Shown: positions 23,086 through 23,884 of the stretch, one piece after another | How positions within the stretch are numbered: position 1 is the stretch's first letter | Layout of the letters: every line of letters starts with the position of its first letter | Assembly (NCBI GenBank): GCA_023453665.1 | Contig: JAEXTA010000013.1 | Location: 1 to 23,884 of the forward strand | Source of the DNA: Bacteroidota bacterium | GTDB taxonomy: Bacteria > Bacteroidota > Ignavibacteria > Ignavibacteriales > Ignavibacteriaceae | DNA: 23,884 nucleotides | Reading direction: 5' to 3' | Program-made: the position numbers and the translations under genes | Notes under the pieces: generated by a model | The model's database searches: none | What the model was told of the DNA's origin: nothing | What the model saw: the letters and a program-made list of their open reading frames with translations, nothing else

Positions 23086-23884
23086 ATGAGAAAAATTAAT
23101 ACTTTATTAATGGTAATAGTTTTAGCGATACTCCCATTCATCAATTCCTGTGAATCGGGTTTAAACGTTTTTTCAAAAGCTGACGATGTACAACTTGGAT
23201 TGGATGTTAACAATGAGATAAGAAATAATCCACAGGAATATCCAATTTACCAGGGTGATCCTGCTATCAAAACTTATATCAACGAGAGATTATTTAATCA
23301 TATATTATCATCACCACAGATTGAAAACAAAAGCATCTATCCGTATCAGTTAGAAATTATTGACAAAGATATACTTAATGCTTTTGCATTACCGGGTGGT
23401 TATTTATATGTCTATACCGGACTATTAAGTTACCTTGATACTGAAGCTGCATTAGCAGGCGTTTTAGGACATGAAATTGCCCACGCTGAAAGACGACACG
23501 CAACACAACGGATGACATCTTATTACGGAGTCTCAGTTCTTTTAAGTTTAATATTAGGTGAAAATCCTTCGCAAATAGCTGAAGTAGCGGCAAATCTTTT
23601 TGTTGGTTTGGCGTTTCTCGCTAACAGCCGCTCGGATGAAAACGATGCAGATGAATACTCATTCAACTATTTGAAGGATACAAGATATTATCCGGGTGGA
23701 GTTAAATTCTTCTTCGAAAAAATGAGAGATGAAGGATTAGTCAGTTCACAGAGTGACAAAATAGCAACATTTCTTTCAACTCATCCTGACCCGGTTGACA
23801 GAATAAGCAATACGAATGAAAGATTAACGATCGGTGGTTTTGAAGTAAAAACATATCAAAGTTCAGGGGATGGTATTTTCAGGG
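23086..23884 (+). CDS. M48-family zinc metalloprotease lipoprotein (3' truncated)
   Basis: The frame starts at ATG 23086 and runs open past the window end; 266 residues are visible. The N terminus is a lipoprotein signal peptide with the lipid cysteine likely at C22 (FINSCES). The zinc motif HEIAH is at 129-133, preceded by the M48 features NAFALPGGYLYVYTGLL and DTEAALAGVLG. The third ligand is E185 in SRSDENDADEYS. The later segment FLSTHPDPVDRI is also typical. Relatives (BepA/LoiP-like) act in the periplasm on misfolded or outer-membrane proteins. It is 16 bases after obgE and may be in the same transcript. Confidence 0.92.
   Translation, partial: MRKINTLLMVIVLAILPFINSCESGLNVFSKADDVQLGLDVNNEIRNNPQEYPIYQGDPAIKTYINERLFNHILSSPQIENKSIYPYQLEIIDKDILNAFALPGGYLYVYTGLLSYLDTEAALAGVLGHEIAHAERRHATQRMTSYYGVSVLLSLILGENPSQIAEVAANLFVGLAFLANSRSDENDADEYSFNYLKDTRYYPGGVKFFFEKMRDEGLVSSQSDKIATFLSTHPDPVDRISNTNERLTIGGFEVKTYQSSGDGIFR

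Overview
The window looks like chromosomal DNA from a Bacteroidota-type bacterium, most probably the Ignavibacteria lineage or a close relative. The main evidence is the class of type IX secretion C-terminal tail on the YCF48-repeat protein (NYPNPFNP followed by a tail ending ASALSSGIYFYRV...KKLMLLK). Other support comes from a GWxTD-domain protein, a DUF4139 secreted protein, a three-gene menaquinone-type succinate dehydrogenase/fumarate reductase operon and a TonB-dependent B12 receptor behind a cobalamin riboswitch. The taxonomic call is inference from protein style and was not tested by a search. No rRNA, tRNA, CRISPR array, transposase or phage gene was seen.

Layout. (1) 1-4261, plus strand: a 5'-truncated TPR plus TlpA-like thioredoxin protein ending at a clear terminator, then a GWxTD-domain protein and a TonB-like protein spaced as an operon. 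(2) 4262-5645, minus strand: a YitT-family membrane protein and a small membrane protein, separated by a terminator-like hairpin. (3) 5646-6415: a gene-free block of dispersed palindromic repeats and a 40-bp tandem repeat. (4) 6416-9235, plus strand: a secreted DUF4139 protein, then two unrecognised AT-rich genes bracketed by 19-bp identical copies of a hairpin repeat. (5) 9295-12465, minus strand: a cobalamin riboswitch, a BtuB-like receptor and a DUF6580-type membrane protein, which together look like a vitamin B12 uptake locus. (6) 12596-15207: a Blc-type lipocalin (plus) converging on a large T9SS-exported YCF48-repeat protein (minus). (7) 15563-20092, plus strand: sdhC-sdhA-[DUF1016 nuclease]-sdhB and a terminator. 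(8) 20107-23884, plus strand: a small muconolactone-isomerase-like protein, a large acidic unknown protein, obgE, and a 3'-truncated M48 metalloprotease lipoprotein.

Most noteworthy: the cobalamin riboswitch appears to carry a genome-dispersed double-hairpin repeat inside the short hairpin loop between the conserved GGTG and TCCGG segments. Between the aptamer and btuB there is also a hairpin that would bury part of the Shine-Dalgarno sequence. A PD-(D/E)XK nuclease of the DUF1016/YhcG family sits inside the succinate dehydrogenase operon with a TTG start directly after the sdhA stop. Several families of short hairpin repeats are spread through the intergenic spaces, one of them flanking a small AT-rich gene pair.
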